A stretch of DNA of 64,000 bases from Erinaceus europaeus (Eukaryota; Chordata; Mammalia; Eulipotyphla; Erinaceidae): positions 1 through 64,000 of the forward strand of contig NW_026647647.1 of the NCBI RefSeq assembly GCF_950295315.1. Reading direction: 5' to 3'. The number at the start of each line of letters is the position of its first letter. Positions within the stretch are counted from its first letter, which is position 1. The translations under genes and the position numbers were made by a program. The notes beneath the pieces are model-generated. The model worked only from the letters and a program-made list of their open reading frames with translations, was not told the origin of the DNA and ran no database searches. Positions 1 to 10,141 of this stretch are shown piece after piece.

Positions 1-54
1 CTCTCCTTTGTGGTCTATCTTCCAGTTCCCCAACTGAATGCTATCTTTCTCTTT

Positions 55-258
55 CCCTTTCTTTCTTGCTCTCTCTCTCTCTCTCTCTTTCTCTCTTTCT
101 TTTTCCTCCAGGATTATCTCTGGGCCTCAGTGTAACACTGCTTCACCACTTGCAAAGCTTTCCCCCCGCTGCAGGTGGGGACCAGGAGCTTGAACCTGGG
201 TCCTTGTGCATTGTGGCATGTATGCTCAACTAGGTGTACCACCACCTGGCTCCATCGT
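55..258 (-). mobile_element. Type II tRNA-derived SINE with part of the hairpin module
   Basis: On the minus strand the tRNA-like head lies near 258 and the box B-like GGTTCAAGC near 190. The shared CCCCACCTGCAG body follows, then a CT/GA-rich run. The CCTCCAGG-type end of the extra module is visible near 107-130. Confidence 0.8.
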
Positions 259-385
259 GTTCACTGGCTCCATCATGTTCACTACCTGCTCTATTCACAA
301 ACCTGTGGACCCTGGGAAGTCAGCAAAAAGGTCATGCCATAGATTTCTGTGCCTCAGTCCTGACACTAGACACACTCCTTTCATT

Positions 386-668
386 ATTTTTAAAATATTT
401 ACTTATTCCCTTTTGTTGCCCTTGTTGTTTTATTGTTGTAGTTATTATTGTTGTTGTTATCGATGTCATAGTTGTTGGATAGGACAGAGAGAAATGGAGA
501 GAGGAGGGGAAGACAGAGAGGAGGAGAGAAAGACACCTGCAGACCTGCTTCACCACCTGTGAAGCGACTCCCCTGCAGGTGGGGAGCCGGGGGCTCGAAC
601 CGGGATCCTTACATTGGTCCTTGAGCTTTGCACCATCTGTACTTAACCCGCTCCGCTACTGCCCGACT
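386..668 (-). mobile_element. Type I tRNA-derived SINE
   Basis: Full-length copy on the minus strand: head with box A-like TAGCGGAGCGGG near 650, box B-like GGTTCGAGC near 595, CT-rich body and AAC/AAT tail. It is flanked by a perfect 15-bp TSD, CACACTCCTTTCATT (371-385 and 669-683), which shows L1-type target-primed insertion. Confidence 0.95.
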
Positions 669-724
669 CACACTCCTTTCATTTTTATAGTTCCCTATTT
701 CTGACTCTCAAGCCAAGTAAAAAA

Positions 725-905
725 AAAAAAGAACTTTTATTAAAAAAAAAAAAAAGGAAAGAAACTATTTTTACTGAGAGAGACACTTGCAGCCTTGCTT
801 CACTACTCACGAAGCTCCCACCCTGTCAGCAGTCTTCAGGGGCATGAACCTGGGTCCTCGGGCATGGTAATGTGTGGGCTCAAGCAGGTGTGTCACTTCC
901 CTGAC
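725..905 (-). mobile_element. Degraded type II SINE
   Basis: Minus-strand match to the type II body (ACACTTGCAGCC, TTGCTTCACTACTC, GAACCTGGGTCCT) with many substitutions and an A-rich tail at 721-755. Older than its neighbours. Confidence 0.6.
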
Positions 906-1299
906 GACAAGTCAGAATTTTAAGTAATAAACTTGATAATTCATTCCTTAATTTCCATTCTCTTCTGGGTCCTGGAAGCTAAGGCTTGTTCATACTGGTG
1001 ACTTTTAAATAGTCCACTGCTTTGATAAATGCAGTGCATTGATAAAAGGTAAAAGCGGACAAATAAATTCTAATGATTGATGGCACTATTCTGGTGCTAT
1101 TTAAAGACAGTCATTAGGAACTGTACACAGGACAATGCACATTACAGCAAGACATGAAAATGTGAGACGTGTAACGTTTCATTTCTATCCATGTGCAAAG
1201 CAGTGGTGAACACAAAATGAGCTTCCCTCCTAAGACGCCTACGTTCCAGTGCCTGGAATTCGTAAGCGATTTACAACACGGGGGATTCTGTCAAGGTCG
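906..1299. other. No recognisable feature
   Basis: AT-rich, single-copy-looking sequence. I see no long open frame, repeat or RNA gene here. Confidence 0.5.
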
Positions 1300-1515
1300 G
1301 GGTCTAGATGAGGGAACACCAGCTGAGGAAACACATTAGCATGTTCAAGGGTTCCTGTTCAAGCCCCAGTCCCCACCCTGAGGGGGGAAACCTTATGAGT
1401 GGTGAAGCAATGCTGCAGGTGTCTCCCTGTATGTATGTATGTATCTGTCTATCTATCTATCCATCTATCTATCTCCCCTTACTTCTTAATTTCCCTCTGT
1501 CTGTCTATCATATAA
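1300..1515 (+). mobile_element. Type II SINE, diverged
   Basis: Contains the box B-like GTTCAAGCCCC, CCCCACCCTGAGG and GGTGAAGCAATGCTGCAGGTG in type II order. The CT tract has become GTAT/CTAT microsatellite. It abuts the GGAA repeat. Confidence 0.7.
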
Positions 1516-1632
1516 AAGAAAGGAAGGAAGGAAGGAAGGAAGGAAGGAAGGAAGGAAGGAAGGAAGGAAGAAAGTAAGAAGAAAGAAGGAAGGAAGAAAG
1601 GAAGGGAGAGAGGGAGGGAGAGAGGGAGGAAG
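1516..1632 (+). repeat. (GGAA)n microsatellite
   Basis: Roughly 115 bp of GGAA/GAAA/GGGA units, purine-only on the plus strand. It probably grew from a SINE A-tail. Confidence 0.95.
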
Positions 1633-1635
1633 GCA

Positions 1636-1862
1636 GGCTGGGCGGTAGTATACTGGGTTAAGCACACATAGTACTCTTGCAAGGGTCAGGGTGCAAGCCC
1701 CACTCCCCACCTGCAGAGGGGTCGCTTCACAAGCGGTGAAGCAGGTCTACAGATATCTTTCTCTTTTCCACTCTATCTTCCCCTCCTCTCTCAATTTCTC
1801 TCTGGCAGCCAGGAGCAGTGGATTTGTAATGTAGGCACACAGCCTCAGAGATAACCCTGGAG
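1636..1862 (+). mobile_element. Composite SINE (type I/II body plus hairpin module)
   Basis: Head GGCTGGGCGGTAGTATACTGGG, then the CCCCACCTGCAGAGGGG body and CT-rich run. The extra module follows (GGAGCAGTGGATTTG to ATAACCCTGGAGGC, 1810-1862). Confidence 0.85.
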
Positions 1863-1925
1863 GCAGAGGGAGAGGGAGAAGAGAAAGAGAGAGAGAGAGA
1901 GAGAGAGGGAGAAATGGAGCGAGTG
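1863..1925 (+). repeat. (GA)n purine tract
   Basis: GAGAGG/GA repeat directly after the composite SINE, in the place of its tail. Confidence 0.85.
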
Positions 1926-2761
1926 GAGGAAGTTAGCTGTTGATCTTAAATAAGATTCTCCCAGATTATTTATTTGGACCCAATGTAAAAACAAGAGTCC
2001 TTTAAACATGGATGATGAGGCAAAGAAACAGAGTCTCAGTGCAGTAGGACAGAGCCAACAGTCACGGCTGGTTCAGAAGGAAGTACAAACAAGTCCAGGA
2101 GTGCACAGAACAAAAAGCTGGAACAGATTTCTTCCCGGAAACAATATAAACGTGCATCCTTAATATTCCATGGCAGTGAGGTCAGCTTCATACTTCGGAC
2201 CTCCAGAACCATAAGATGGGATACTGACTAGGGAGGCTTGAAGTCTGTAGGTCATGAGCAATTTCTTACAGAAGCTATAGGGAATCAATACTGTGTGAAC
2301 AAGAGGAGAATTCAGATCTTTCTTTTTTTACTCTCCCAATCTTGCACAATTTTGCAAATGAGCTGACTGTGATTTTCACTTGTTCCTCATTCAGTCCATT
2401 TCTTGCCAGCATTTGAGGCACTGGATTTAAGGATGCCTTATGCGCAGTGAATTAAAAGAATACGCATGATTTGGAAAACTAGCTTATTTTACAAATACGA
2501 GGATTTTTTTTCCCTACTAAAGGCATGCCAGCTGACAATGCTGAGAGCAAGTATCTAGAGAAATTTCATCAGGTGTTTCTTTGTTTATAAAGAGAGGACA
2601 GACTACATTTTCACCATGTGTGTGACAATCGTAAAAGGACTTCAGAAAAAATATTTTTATCACCATACCTCCTAACATTGAAAGAAAGAAATAGTTCTCA
2701 GGATGGAAATTTTACCCTGCAAGTAGTTTACCCTCTTTTATAGTACTCATAATAATAAGCA
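1926..2761. other. No recognisable feature
   Basis: Mixed-composition, single-copy-looking DNA without a convincing coding frame or repeat family. Confidence 0.45.
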
Positions 2762-2915
2762 ATGGAGTGGTCCGGGAGGTGGCGCAGTGATAAAGCTTTG
2801 GACCCTTAAGCATGAGGTCCTGAGTTCAATCCCCGGCAGCACATGTGCCAGAGTGATGTCTGGTTCTTTCTGTCTCCTCCTATCTTTCTCATAAATAAAT
2901 AAAATCTTTAAAAAA
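2762..2915 (+). mobile_element. Type III short tRNA-derived SINE
   Basis: Head GTCCGGGAGGTGGCGCAG, box B-like GAGTTCAATCC, a middle section TGCCAGAGTGATGTCTGG, then TCTTTCTC and an ATAAATAAATAAAATC tail. Other copies are at 22867 (interrupted) and 50977 (minus). Confidence 0.85.
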
Positions 2916-3651
2916 TTAATAAGCTGTGGATTAGAGAGTTTGGGGAGCAGGTTGTTTTTGCAAAACCAGGAAAGTGGGATTCTAAATAAATAAAATAAAA
3001 TGAAATAAAACAAAGTACCAGCTCTTTTGAAACCTGGACAGAGTGGACATGGATAGCTGATATCAGCCAGTTCTCAGCCAAGTTAGAAAACAATGAACCA
3101 GTGAACGCTGCAATCGGAATGAAATTATTTAACCAAGTGAGAAAAGTGTCTCAATTCTATCATGTTCTGAAGTGGGTATATACTGACCTTTGAGTTTCAA
3201 TTAGCCTAAAATACCAGCTATCTTGACAAGATTGGCCTGTGAGAATTTCTGAAAGCAAGCCTAACCTCTCTATCTTCAGCTTCAAGAGATGGGAATTTCC
3301 TCGCTCAGTCCACGCTTGTCCTCCTAAAAAACTTCTCAGTTACTTCTCAGTGTGTAAACAGATTAAAACTATGTTTTTGTTTCTGCACATGGTCAAATCC
3401 ATGAAATTTCATAGATATATTATTGCAACCATATGAGAGCCTGTCACCAAGCAGAAAAAAAAAACAAAACTAACCAGCAAGAGAACACACCAACCACCAA
3501 AAAGAGAAAGAAACAAAACAAAAATTACAGCCAAACCTTCCAGAAAGTGTTTTCATTTCCCTCTAGCGCCGTCTGGTGACCACAACAGTACATTGCCGAA
3601 TCGTGTAATAACTGACAGGTAGAACTGACTTCATTTAAAACTCATGGAGTT
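2916..3651. other. Single-copy-looking DNA
   Basis: No repeat family or gene recognised. It includes an A-rich stretch near 3450-3530 and the CTCF-like motif listed separately. Confidence 0.45.
3566..3580 (-). promoter_or_regulatory. Possible CTCF-type motif
   Basis: GCGCCGTCTGGTGAC resembles the reverse of the CTCF core consensus, with about two mismatches in the central 13 bases. It lies in non-repeat DNA. Motif-level evidence only. Confidence 0.25.
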
Positions 3652-3945
3652 TGGGGAGTCAGATGTTAGCATTAGCGCAGCGGGCTAAGCATACATGGCG
3701 CAAAGCATAAGGACCATCAAGGACTGGCGTGAGGATCCCGGTTCTAGCTTCTGCTTCCCACCTGCAGGGGAGTCACTTCACAGGTGGTGAAGCAGGTCTG
3801 CAGGTGTCTGTCTTTCTCTCCCCCTCTCTGTCTTCCCCTCCTTTCTCCACTTCTCTCTGTCCTATCCAACAACTACAACAATCAAACAACAAGGGCAACA
3901 AAAGGGAATAAGTAAATAAATTTTAAAAATGAATAAAGTGTTTAA
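3652..3945 (+). mobile_element. Type I SINE
   Basis: Head GGGAGTCAGATG, box A-like TAGCGCAGCGGGC, CCACCTGCAGGGGAGTC body, CT-rich run and AACAACAAGGGCAACAAAAGGG tail. Imperfect direct repeats of AAAACTCAT-type sequence flank it. Confidence 0.9.
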
Positions 3946-4544
3946 AAAAAACTCATATAGTTAGTCCTACTGGTGTGAACTCAATACACTTCTCTGCAGT
4001 TCTGTCTGTGAAGCCACAACATATAAATTCCAGAAGAAAAAAAAAGATAACTTTTCTTCTTTGCATAGGAGAAAAGCTGAACAGGTAGAATCAATTAACA
4101 ATAAAACAGAGGAATGTACAAATATCCAGATACATGTCACAGAGTAGACTGCTTATGAAGGAAGTAATTTAAAGGGGAAAGTGCCGCATTTTCTTTGAAT
4201 ATGTTCTGGTTCTTAGTGACTACTGACATTTCTTGAGACACGTCTCTGGAATGAAGATATATATATGGCTTATTTGTGCATCTTAGTGTTTTATTTCTTC
4301 ATCAATTGGATTGAGATAGAGAGAAGCTGAGATAGAAAGGAGGAGGACAGAGAGGAAAGGAGAATGGGGGGGGCAGAGACCTGCACTGTTGTCTGTCTCG
4401 ATGGGGAATGTCAGCCACCAGAATTCTGCTTTTCTGTAGAGAGTGATCTTTAGAGTCTGTGAATCTGTTTCTTCAGGTCGTGCCAGGTCACATCATTGGT
4501 TTCCGGGGGTGTGCTGGCCAGTTCAATCAGTAATTATTGCCCAA
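3946..4544. other. Mostly unassigned; weak SINE-like purine stretch
   Basis: No gene seen. Around 4300-4400 a GAGATAGAAAGGAGGAGG run followed by GAGACCTGCACTG resembles the middle of a minus-strand SINE, but it is too degraded to classify. Confidence 0.4.
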
Positions 4545-4668
4545 GGCAGGGGAGAGAGCATAATGGTTTTGCAAATAGATTTCATCCCTGAGGCTCTGAG
4601 GCCCCAGGTATAACCCTCAGGGCCACCATGAGCCACAGTTAAGCAGGACTCTGGTAAAGATAAAAAGA
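4545..4668 (+). mobile_element. Type IV SINE
   Basis: GAGAGCATAATGGTTTTGC head, CCTGAGGCTCTGAGG, CCAGGTATAACCC in the box B position, and CCACCATGAGCCACAG then GGACTCTGG. This matches the order in the copies at 27736 and 44799. Confidence 0.75.
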
Positions 4669-4671
4669 AAA

Positions 4672-4850
4672 TTGGGGCTGGGTGGTGGCTCACATGTCAC
4701 AATGCACAAGGACCTGGGTTCAAGCTCCCCCCAACCCCCATCTACAGTGAGAAAGCTTTGTGAGTGGTGAAGCAAGGCTGTAGGTATCTCTCTGTTTCTC
4801 CCTCTCTATCTTCCCCCATTTTCTCAATTTCTGGCTGTCTCCATCCAATA
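4672..4850 (+). mobile_element. Type II SINE
   Basis: GGGGCTGGGTGGTGGC head, GGGTTCAAGC box B-like, GTGGTGAAGCAAGGCTG, CT-rich run and CCAATAAATAAAG tail. The tail served as insertion target for the next L1. Confidence 0.85.
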
Positions 4851-4865
4851 AATAAAGATAATTTT

Positions 4866-5524
4866 CCAGACCACCAGGTTCCAGATGCTAGCATGATGCT
4901 GACCAGACTTCCCTGGACAGACAACCCCACCAATGTGTCCTGGAGCTCCGCTTCCCCAGAGTCCACCCTACTAGGGAAAGAGAGAGGCAGGCTGGGAGTA
5001 TGGATCAACCTGTCAATGCCCATGTTCAGCGGGGAAGCAATTACAGAAGCCAGATCTTCCACCTTCTGCAACCCACAATGACCTTGGGTCCATACTCCCA
5101 GAGGGTTAAAGAATAGGAAAACAGGGAGTACAGTGGTAGTGCAGCGGGCTAAGCGCATGTGGTGCAAAGCGCAGGGACCGGAGGGACCAGTGTAAGAATC
5201 CCATTTCAAGCCCCAGGCTCTCCACCTGCAGGGGAATCGCTTCACAGGCGGTGAAACAGGTCTGCAGGTGTCTTTCTCTCCCCCTCTGTCTTCCCTTCCT
5301 CTCTCCATTTCTCTCTGTCCTATCTAATGAGATCAATAACAGCAATAATAACTACAACAACAATGAAAAACAACAAGGACAACAAAAGGGAAACAAAAAG
5401 AATAGAAAGCTATCAGGGGAGAGAATGGGATATGGAGTTCTGGTGGTGGGAATTGTGTGAAGCTGTACCCCTCTTATCCTATGGGTTTGTCAATGTTTCC
5501 TTTTTATAAATAAAAAATTTTTAA
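4866..5524 (+). mobile_element. 5'-truncated L1 (3' UTR only), interrupted by a SINE
   Basis: Carries only the terminal part of the hedgehog L1 3' UTR (CCACCAGGTTCCAGATGC to the TATAAATAAAAA end). It is flanked by a perfect 15-bp TSD, AATAAAGATAATTTT (4851-4865 and 5525-5539). A type I SINE at 5121-5397 splits it. No coding sequence remains. Confidence 0.9.
5121..5397 (+). mobile_element. Type I SINE nested in L1
   Basis: GGGAGTACAGTGGTAGTGCAGCGGGC head through the AACAACAATGAAAAACAACAAGG tail. The near-perfect TSD AAAGAATAGGAAA / AAAGAATAGAAA places it after the surrounding L1. Confidence 0.9.
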
Positions 5525-5539
5525 AATAAAGATAATTTT

Positions 5540-6289
5540 AAAAATTTAAGTAATTATTTAAGTAATACACAGTTTCCAGCCTCAAAGAAATGAAAAATTT
5601 CTTTGAGGAGTGCAGAGTATTTTAATTCAGTGTGTTGTTTTATAAGGTCAGGCGCCTGGGGCCAAGTCAAAGAATATCATGGTACAAAGTTCTGAACAAC
5701 AACAACAAAAAATGAGTAATTTAAATACTCTTAGAAGTAAATTTTCTGTAACTAGACTTACAGATAGCTGCCCAAAAAAAGGAACTCCAGATTCAAGTAA
5801 ATTTTGCCAAGTATATTAGATTATTTCATTTAATCCACTGCCAAAATGTAGAACAAGGAAAATGCACAAACTGTACCAAGAAATAGCAGCAATGTAAAAT
5901 GTGAATTTTCTAATATAGCAGTGGAATTTTAAGAGCATCCAAGACTGGGGGGGTTTGGGGGGGTGGCAGGGGGATGCAGTCCTATGCTCCATCCATGTCA
6001 AAGACATCCTTCCATAACTTTGTTCTCTAAAAGCTACAGAATAGGATTCTCATTAGCTAGTTCACTGAATTACAATTGTGCAACAGATTTATGGGTGGTT
6101 TTATAGATAATTTCCATTTGGCATCCAAGAGAAAGAAAGCAACATAAATTACATTCATATTGTTTTTCAGATAAAAAATAAATAAAAAGTGGTACAAATA
6201 GGACATGGAACAGGGACAGTCTGAAAGTTGAACTTGGTCTTGCACTTTTGCTCGAAATGTAGCAGAGTCCCTAAGTTATAGGCCACGGG
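5540..6289. other. No recognisable feature
   Basis: AT-rich single-copy-looking DNA with a G-rich run at 5945-5972. The short open frames here have no supporting signals. Confidence 0.45.
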
Positions 6290-6420
6290 CTGGGAAGACA
6301 GTTCAGTATGAATAATTTTGAACCAGATTTGCATGTCCCACATTTCAGGTTCTATCCTCACAGGCATATCCCAGAGAGAGGTTCTGATTCTTCTCTCCCC
6401 AGCTCCTCTTACACACTAAT

Positions 6421-6732
6421 GACATTTTTTATTTTATTTTATTTTTTTATTTTATTGCCTCCAGGGTTGTCTCTGGGGCTTGGTGCTAGAACTATGAATC
6501 CACTGCTTCTGGTGGCTATTTTTGCCATTGTATTGGATAGGACAAAGAGAAATTGAGAAGTGAAGGAGAGATAGAGAGGGAGAGCCAAAGAGAGACACCT
6601 GCAGACTTGCTTCACTGCTTGTGAAATGTCCCAACTGCAGATGGGGAGCTGGGGCCTTGAACTGGGATCCCTGCATGGGTCCTTGCACTTAGTACTCCGT
6701 GCACTTAACCCAATGCTCTGCTGCTCAGCCCC
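6421..6732 (-). mobile_element. Composite SINE with hairpin module
   Basis: On the minus strand: head near 6730, GGTTC-like box B altered, CCATCTGCAGTTGGG body, GA/CT run, then the extra module (6460-6517). Its ends GCCTCCAGG and CAGGAGGC-like are complementary. Imperfect flanks ACTAATGAC / ACTAGTGAC suggest the TSD. Confidence 0.85.
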
Positions 6733-6932
6733 AACTAGTGACTTTTGTTTCATGGCAATTCTATGACAAACAAACAAACAACAACATCAAAAAAAAAAAA
6801 AAAAACACAAACTCTAAACAGCTCACAGCTCCCTGGAATCAAGATTAGAAAACGTCAATGGTTTTTAAATTCACAAGTTAAGTCTGAGTTTAGATTTATA
6901 ACTTTAAGAATTGACTATGAAAACACTGAAAT

Positions 6933-7140
6933 TGGAGCCAGGCGGTGGTGCACCTGGTTAAGCGCTCACACTATAGTGCGCAAGGACCCAGGTTCAAGCC
7001 CCGGTCCCCACCTGCAAGGGGGAAGCTTCATGAGTGGTAAAGCAAGTCTGCAGGTGTCTCTCTGTCTCTCTCCCTCTCTATCTCCCCCTTCCCTCTCAAT
7101 TTTTCTCCGTCTCTATCCAATAATTTAATTAATTAAAAAT
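6933..7140 (+). mobile_element. Type II SINE
   Basis: GAGCCAGGCGGTGGTGCACCTGG head, GGTTCAAGCC box B, CCCCACCTGCAAGGGGG, CT-rich run and a CCAATAATTTAATTAATT tail. Confidence 0.9.
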
Positions 7141-7439
7141 TAATTTTAATTAATTTCAAGCCTCTGCAGATTTATTTTATTTATTTATTTATTTTTAGTG
7201 ATTTTACGTATGTTACTTTGAGGACACAGTAGGACTGTTTAGAGAAACAAAAGGCACACCTTAATAAAAATGATCACTGCCTGATTAATTTTGTTAGGAT
7301 CTGTTAAATTATCAGGGGCTTTCAAAATACAACTGTCTAAGACACAGATTACTGTAATAAGGATTACTTTAAAGGGGGAAGCTAGCCAGCAGACTCTCAT
7401 GCTGAAGCTCCAAGGATTACTTTAAGAATTTATGTAAGC
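7141..7439. other. AT-rich DNA, nothing assigned
   Basis: TTAATTAATT and TTTATTTATTTATTT tracts followed by single-copy-looking sequence. Confidence 0.45.
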
Positions 7440-7572
7440 TTTTTTTTTCTCCCCCCTCAGAGCACTGGCTCAACTCAGGTTTACAGAGAGGTTATGGGGA
7501 TTAAACCTGAGGCCTTGGAACCATGAGCATGAGAGGCTTTTTTGCATAACCATTATGCTATTTCTCTGGCCC
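7440..7572 (-). mobile_element. Type IV SINE
   Basis: Reverse orientation: GGGCCAGAGAAATAGCATAATGG head at the right end, GGTTTAATCC box B-like, and an A-tail seen as the T-run near 7441-7450. Confidence 0.75.
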
Positions 7573-7869
7573 ACAAGCTAGCCTTTGACTCTGCTGAGGT
7601 CTATTTTAGGCCCCAGGAAGGTCTAAAATATTAGAAGATCTTGATATTCCATAACAGGTGAGCTGGATTCATGGCCTCCTGTTTGCCTGTATAGCCTGTG
7701 TCTGTCTTCAGTGCCAGGAAACTGATGACTGAGGCCCCAGTTGCACAAGGCTTCCTCCCCAGTGACAATATGCTGCAGCTTCCCTAATGAAAAGAAATAA
7801 ATCTAATTTGGAAAAGAAAAAATATATAATACTAACAAACTGAATAGAGACATCTTGAAAGATAACTAG

Positions 7870-7870
<1 letters not shown>
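7573..7870. other. No recognisable feature
   Basis: Single-copy-looking sequence between a type IV SINE and the GT repeat. Confidence 0.4.

Positions 7871-7922
<52 letters not shown>
7871..7922 (+). repeat. (GT)n microsatellite
   Basis: About 52 bp of essentially uninterrupted GT dinucleotides, likely polymorphic. Confidence 0.98.
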
Positions 7923-7926
<4 letters not shown>

Positions 7927-7989
7927 CACAGCAAATTCACCACTCCTGGGAAAGATTTTCATTCACTTTATTTTAGAAAGAGACAAGCA

Positions 7990-8296
7990 GGATGCTGGAA
8001 ATTGGCACATCTGATTAAGCGCACAGAGTACTAAGTACACGTAGTACTAAACACAAGGACCCATGCACAAGGGTCCGAGCTTGAGCACGCAGCTCCCCAC
8101 CTGTGGGGGGGAGGGGGGACACTTCACAAGCAGTGTAGCAGGTCTGCAGGTGTCTCTCTGTCTCTCTCCCTCTCTGTCTTTGCCTCCTCTCTCAGTTTCT
8201 CTCTGTCCTGTCCAATAAAATGGAAAAAAAAAAAAAAAGGCACCAGGGAGCAGTGTTTTGTAGTGCTGGCACTGAGCCCCAGTGATAACCATGGAG
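7990..8296 (+). mobile_element. Composite type II SINE
   Basis: Type II head and body with a G-rich insertion near 8104-8119 and a CCAATAAAATGG tail with A-run. The extra module follows (GGAGCAGTGTTTTG to ATAACCATGGAGGC). This shows the module can follow a type II body. Confidence 0.85.
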
Positions 8297-8314
8297 GCGA
8301 GAGAGACAGAGAGA

Positions 8315-8356
<42 letters not shown>
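8297..8356 (+). repeat. (GA)n microsatellite
   Basis: About 60 bp of GAGAGA units after the composite SINE. Confidence 0.95.
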
Positions 8357-8359
<3 letters not shown>

Positions 8360-8730
8360 CACTAGAGCACCCTTCAATCTGGTTTTACTCTGATGTGTCA
8401 CAGGGACTCAAGTCTGGGCCACAAGCATGGCGAGGCCCATTTTGGTCAGACAGAAAATTGTTGAATAGTTACTGAGAATACAAATTAACATTGTGTCACA
8501 AGCCAGGAATTAGAGCAAAGGACTCACTCGGAGAGCATGTCGGGGTTAAACAATATATATATATATTTTTAGTTATTTTTAGATGCCATAGAAAGATCCC
8601 ACAATTCATACAACACACAGTCAACCTGACAACCCTTTCCTTACTTAATAGCGCAGGTAAGGCTGGAGATGGTTACCACCTGCCCTGTTGCCCAGCTGGA
8701 GGTCCTTTGTTGTGCTGGTGCCTCTGGATT
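8357..8730. other. No recognisable feature
   Basis: Single-copy-looking DNA with a short TATATA run near 8560-8570. It ends at the target site of the Vingi fragment. Confidence 0.4.
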
Positions 8731-8740
8731 AGCAGCAGCC

Positions 8741-9025
8741 ACCTCATCACAGACCCCTGCAAGCATCAACCTGGCTTTGACCTAGCACGTTATGATTGGG
8801 CCCTCCTCAATCGCTATCGAACAGGCCATGGCCAGTGCGCTGCTATGTTCCATCGCTGGGGAGCCAGAGACGACCCGAACTGCCCCTGCGGCTACAGACA
8901 GACTATGACCCACATAGTCAACGACTGCCACCTCTCCAGATTCAAAGGAGGTCTCGAAACTTTACATCAGGCTCAACCTGACACTGTTGACTGGCTACGG
9001 AAGAAGGGCAAACGCTAGAAGAAGC
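8741..9025 (+). mobile_element. 5'-truncated Vingi LINE (3' end)
   Basis: Encodes the C-terminal end of the Vingi polyprotein in one open frame ending at TAG (9016-9018). This includes the zinc-knuckle-like pattern C-x-C-x7-H-x4-C at about 8881-8928. It is nearly identical to the copy at 48650-48923. It ends in a GAA-type tail and has a perfect 10-bp TSD, AGCAGCAGCC (8731-8740, 9026-9035). The family is an apurinic-endonuclease/RT non-LTR element of the Ingi/I group. No RT is left in this copy. Confidence 0.9.
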
Positions 9026-9203
9026 AGCAGCAGCCAGGGGTCTCTGGCAACTGGGGAAGCTGTTATTGAAGTCAGCCCACTTGTGCTTTAGGATTTTAGC
9101 CACACCTGCGGCATCCTGTTCAGTAACTTGGAATTGTTTCCTTTAGCTGATTTCTGAGTCTCTGTTTATACTTAGCTTGCCTCTGGTTTCAAAGTTACAT
9201 CTC

Positions 9204-9452
9204 TGGAGTAACACAGCAGGTTAAGTGCATGTGGCGCAAAGCGCAAGGACCAGCATAAGGAGCCTGACTACCCCCCCCCTGCTCCCCACCTGCAGGGGAG
9301 TCGCTTCACAGGCAGTGAAGCAGATCTGCAGGTCTCTCTTTCTCTCCCCCTCTCTGTCTTTCCCTCCTCTCTCCATTTCTCTCTGTCCTATCCAACAACG
9401 AAAACAACTATAATAACTATAACAACAAGGGCAACAAAAGGGAAAATAAATA
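9204..9452 (+). mobile_element. Type I SINE
   Basis: Head truncated or altered (TGGAGTAACACAGCAGG), CCCCACCTGCAGGGGAGTC body and AACAACAAGGGCAACAAAAGGG tail. Perfect 13-bp TSD, AAAGTTACATCTC (9191-9203, 9453-9465). Confidence 0.93.
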
Positions 9453-9465
9453 AAAGTTACATCTC

Positions 9466-9734
9466 CATTGGCAAGGTTCGGGTTGACGTCTTATCTAATG
9501 CACACGTATGTTTCTGTCTTATCACACTACGCAGACCGCAGACGCACTGCACTATGGTTACTAAAGTTACACTTGGTTTACAAGTTCATGTTCACCACAT
9601 TTAGATATTCACTACATTAGGGTTCCATGTTCATTACACATTTATCAAGTTGCAAGCAAGCAGGAGAATTAGGGAATACTGTAGACCAAGTATTGCATTC
9701 CAAAGTCATTAGTTAGGGGAAAAGGATGGGGGCA
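9466..9734. other. No recognisable feature
   Basis: Single-copy-looking sequence with three similar short phrases (TTCATGTTCACCAC, TTCACTAC, TTCATTACAC) near 9585-9640. Confidence 0.35.
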
Positions 9735-9955
9735 CACTTGGCAGAATTGAGATGTAACCATGCTAGAAGATGTGGGTTCAAGTCCCCTGTTCCCACCTAC
9801 AGGGAGAAAGCTTCATGAAAAGTGGAGCAGTGCTACAGCACCCTCTCTCTCTCCCTCTTTCTCTCTCCTCTCTCTCTCTTTCTCTCTCCCATACCCAGTC
9901 TGTGACCCTCTCCATCACTTTCTGTGACCATCTGTCAAAAAGGAATAAAATAACT
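9735..9955 (+). mobile_element. Degraded type II SINE
   Basis: GGGTTCAAGTCCCC box B-like, CCCACCTACAGGGAG and AGCTTCATGAAAAGTGGAGCAGTGCTACAG, then a CT tract. Many substitutions. Confidence 0.65.
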
Positions 9956-10141
9956 GGATGCTGGGATCACTGGGGCCATCATGCGCACACCAAGGTCCAG
10001 AAATGATGCTGGTAACAAAACAAACAATGAAAAACAGATCTTAAGATCAGAGTTAGGGTGGGAGTGTTTAGCAGACATCTATCACAGACAGGAGATCAAG
10101 CCATGTGTCAACAACTGTTCTGTAATCCATTGACCTCCAAA

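Noticed and set aside
386..668. tRNA genes at SINE heads (here and at other type I/II copies)
   Set aside because: Box A- and B-like motifs are present but no cloverleaf with anticodon arm or CCA-side pairing; these are SINEs with tails and TSDs.
4742..5308. 188-codon minus-strand frame
   Set aside because: Runs through a SINE and L1 3' UTR; no homology of its own.
6290..6405. Possible type IV SINE
   Set aside because: Only scattered similarity (GGGAAGACAGTTCAGTATG, AGGTTCTATCC); not enough to call.
8263..8475. Arg/Glu repeat protein
   Set aside because: Translation of the (GA)n microsatellite.
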